A DNA stretch of 6,938 nucleotides, taken from NCBI GenBank assembly GCA_913774725.1, contig CAJYIG010000318.1, positions 1 through 6,938 of the forward strand, in the 5' to 3' direction. Source of the stretch: an uncultured Curtobacterium sp. (lineage in GTDB: Bacteria > Actinomycetota > Actinomycetes > Actinomycetales > Microbacteriaceae). The position numbers were made by a program, and so were the translations under genes. Positions 5,627 through 6,938 of the stretch are shown here, piece after piece; the first letter of the stretch is position 1, and every line of letters begins with the position of its first letter. The notes below the pieces were generated by a model, which saw only the letters and a program-made list of their open reading frames with translations, did not search any database and was not told the origin of the DNA.

Positions 5627-6223
5627 ATGGACGGAGCACTCGTCGTCGGCGTCAGCGGCAGCCCATCGGACCCCTCGCGCACCTCGACCCTGGTCGCGGC
5701 GACCGTCGCGCGCCTTGCGGAGGACCTGCCGGACGCGCGGACCGCGCAGGTCGAGATCGGGCCCCTGCTCGCGGACCTCGGTGCCGCGCCCTCGCGTGAG
5801 GCGATGTCGGCCGAGACCCGACGGGCACTCGAGACCGTCGAGGCGGCGGACGTGCTCGTCGTCGGCAGTCCCGCGTTCCGCGCGGCGTACTCCGGTGCCT
5901 TCAAGCTCTTCTTCGACTGGGTGGGGCAGTACGACCTCGTCGACACCCCGGTGCTCCTGACCGCCACGGGCGGCAGCGACCGGCACGCGCTGCTCGTCGA
6001 GCACCAGATGCGACCGCTGTTCGGCTTCTTCCAGTCGACGACCCTGCCGCTCGGTGTGTTCGGCAACGAGCGCGACTTCACCAAGCGCGAGGGCGGGTAC
6101 GACCTCGCCGGCGTCGACCTCGAGCTGCGCATCGACCAGGCCGTCCGACGGGCGCTGCCGATCGTCCGCGGAGGCTTCGCGGCCGTCGGCGCCGAGGACG
6201 TCCGTCGCCCCGCCGACTTCTAG
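5627..6223 (+). CDS. NADPH-dependent FMN reductase family protein, MsuE/CE1759-like
   Basis: A 198-residue flavodoxin-like protein that should use NAD(P)H to reduce FMN, in the cytoplasm. Seen: an N-terminal VVGVSGSPSDPSRTS strand and phosphate-binding loop (6-20), VVGSPAFRAAYSGAFK (78-93; the flavin-site SPxYR-type motif, here with Phe), FFDW, TATGGSDRHALLVEHQ (112-127) and RPLFGFFQSTTLPLGV (129-144). The TGGSxRHAL and RPLFxFF blocks recall MsuE, the reductase that supplies FMNH2 to alkanesulfonate monooxygenases, more than general quinone reductases. ATG 5627 places the first beta strand at the family's usual point; GTG 5612 in frame would add five residues, and neither has a strong ribosome site. 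No monooxygenase or sulfonate transporter gene lies beside it, so the partner is unknown. It is followed by a hairpin at 6245-6270. Confidence 0.92.
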   Translation: MDGALVVGVSGSPSDPSRTSTLVAATVARLAEDLPDARTAQVEIGPLLADLGAAPSREAMSAETRRALETVEAADVLVVGSPAFRAAYSGAFKLFFDWVGQYDLVDTPVLLTATGGSDRHALLVEHQMRPLFGFFQSTTLPLGVFGNERDFTKREGGYDLAGVDLELRIDQAVRRALPIVRGGFAAVGAEDVRRPADF

Positions 6224-6244
6224 ACAGCCCGGCCCGCGCCGACT

Positions 6245-6270
6245 CCCGCGGTCGCACGACGTGCCGCGGG
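6245..6270 (+). terminator. Candidate terminator of the FMN reductase gene
   Basis: CCCGCGG (6245-6251) and CCGCGGG (6264-6270) are perfect 7-bp arms. Inside them CAC (6255-6257) can pair with GTG (6261-6263) after a 3-nt bulge. The hairpin begins 21 nt past the TAG at 6221-6223. There is no T-run. Confidence 0.5.
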
Positions 6271-6360
6271 CGTTCGTCCGGGTCGCAGGACTCGCCGTCG
6301 CGGCGGAAGGTGAGCGGCAGGTCGTGCGCCCGGAACGGGGCCGCTGGAGATCGGATCGGC

Positions 6361-6401
6361 GGGGCCGGGCTGGCGGGGCCGATGGGCGGCGGGGCCGGGG
6401 G
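6361..6401 (+). other. G-tract cluster with G-quadruplex potential
   Basis: Six runs of three or more G occur in 41 nt: 6361-6364, 6367-6369, 6375-6378, 6384-6386, 6391-6394 and 6397-6401, separated by 2 to 5 nt. This satisfies the usual four-tract quadruplex pattern with spare tracts. It lies between the convergent FMN reductase and aroQ genes and contains three copies of GCGGGGCCG-like sequence. Folding in the cell is not shown by sequence alone. Confidence 0.6.
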
Positions 6402-6410
6402 CGTCGGACG

Positions 6411-6442
6411 GGAGGCGCGTGGCGGGCGGGCGCCGCGCCTCC
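6411..6442 (-). terminator. Candidate terminator of aroQ
   Basis: Perfect 9-bp arms GGAGGCGCG (6411-6419) and CGCGCCTCC (6434-6442) with a 14-nt loop. On the minus strand the hairpin begins 6 nt after the aroQ stop (6449-6451). Position and strength suit a U-less actinobacterial terminator. As an inverted repeat it could also stop transcription coming from the left. Confidence 0.55.
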
Positions 6443-6448
6443 AGGCCG

Positions 6449-6928
6449 TCAGTCGGTGGGGTCCGCGACCAGCGTTGCGACGTGCGCGACGGCCAGCCGG
6501 TAGCCGTCGGCGCCCGCGCCGGCGATGACCGCCGTCGCGGCGGTCGCCACGTGGTCGACGTGCCGGAACGGTTCACGCTTCCACGTGTTCGACAGGTGCA
6601 CCTCGACCACGGGGACGCTGAGCGCCTCGACGGCGTCGTGGAGCGCGACCGAGGTGTGTGCGTAGGCGGCGGGGTTGATCACGACCCCGACGAAGTCGTC
6701 GAGCGCCTCGTGCAGCCACTCGACGAGCTCGCCCTCGCGGTTGGTCTGCCGGAAGTCGGCCTCGAGCCCGTGCACGGCGCACTCGGTGTGCACGATCGCC
6801 TCGAGCTCGGCGAGCGTCACCGTGCCGTACTGGGCGGGGTCGCGCCGCCCGAGGATGTCGAGGTTGGGCCCGTTCAGGACGAGGAGCCGCCGCGGGCGTG
6901 TCGTGGTGTCGGTGGCCGGCTCGCTCAT
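6449..6928 (-). CDS. aroQ: Type II 3-dehydroquinate dehydratase AroQ
   Basis: It dehydrates 3-dehydroquinate to 3-dehydroshikimate, the third step of the shikimate pathway; the type II enzymes form cytosolic dodecamers. The protein has 159 residues, with LLVLNGPNLDILGRRDP at 15-31. Key residues match the Mycobacterium tuberculosis enzyme with a constant +10 offset: Arg29 and Tyr34 (active-site lid and base), Asn85, His91 in AYAHTS, His111 in VEVHLSN, and Arg122 in FRH. The usual SNHEGE-like motif reads TNREGE, a small variation. The ATG at 6926-6928 gives about ten more N-terminal residues than the mycobacterial form. Upstream bases are pyrimidine-rich with no ribosome site, and the frame stays open to the window edge, so an earlier start outside the window cannot be excluded. 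It ends convergently with the FMN reductase and is followed by a 9-bp hairpin. Confidence 0.96.
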   Translation of the reverse strand: MSEPATDTTTRPRRLLVLNGPNLDILGRRDPAQYGTVTLAELEAIVHTECAVHGLEADFRQTNREGELVEWLHEALDDFVGVVINPAAYAHTSVALHDAVEALSVPVVEVHLSNTWKREPFRHVDHVATAATAVIAGAGADGYRLAVAHVATLVADPTD

Positions 6929-6938
6929 GGGGGAGAGC

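Overview
The window is about 6.9 kb of very GC-rich DNA with nearly all codons ending in G or C, GTG starts, 4-nt ATGA gene overlaps and few U-tract terminators. This fits a high-GC actinobacterium. The gene set and protein style suggest Microbacteriaceae (for example a Curtobacterium-like genome), but that placement is inference.

Left part (1-4491, + strand): a tight operon for de novo NAD synthesis. It holds the 3' end of nadA (quinolinate synthase), nadB (L-aspartate oxidase), nadC (quinolinate phosphoribosyltransferase) and a class V cysteine desulfurase. NadB oxidises aspartate to iminoaspartate, NadA condenses it with dihydroxyacetone phosphate to quinolinate, and NadC converts that to nicotinate mononucleotide. 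The desulfurase most likely supplies sulfur for the oxygen-sensitive [4Fe-4S] cluster of NadA. The operon's promoter and the first part of nadA lie outside the window.

Middle part (4492-5071): a small + strand gene for a putative 89-residue membrane protein, then 241 bp between convergent genes that is packed with inverted repeats, including a 20-bp imperfect inverted repeat enclosing a second perfect hairpin.

Right part (5072-6938): a minus-strand gene of the MSMEG_6728 / pyrimidine-dimer-glycosylase-like family with a likely leaderless start, and a divergent + strand NADPH-dependent FMN reductase resembling MsuE. Next comes a 225-bp convergent intergenic region with two hairpins and a dense run of G-tracts, and finally minus-strand aroQ (type II 3-dehydroquinate dehydratase, shikimate pathway), whose start is 10 bp from the window edge.

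No RNA genes, CRISPR arrays, insertion sequences or phage genes were seen. The window is mainly housekeeping metabolism. The points most worth a second look are the structured convergent intergenic regions, the extra linker and repeat tail in NadB, and the loss of the canonical catalytic N-terminus in the glycosylase-like protein.
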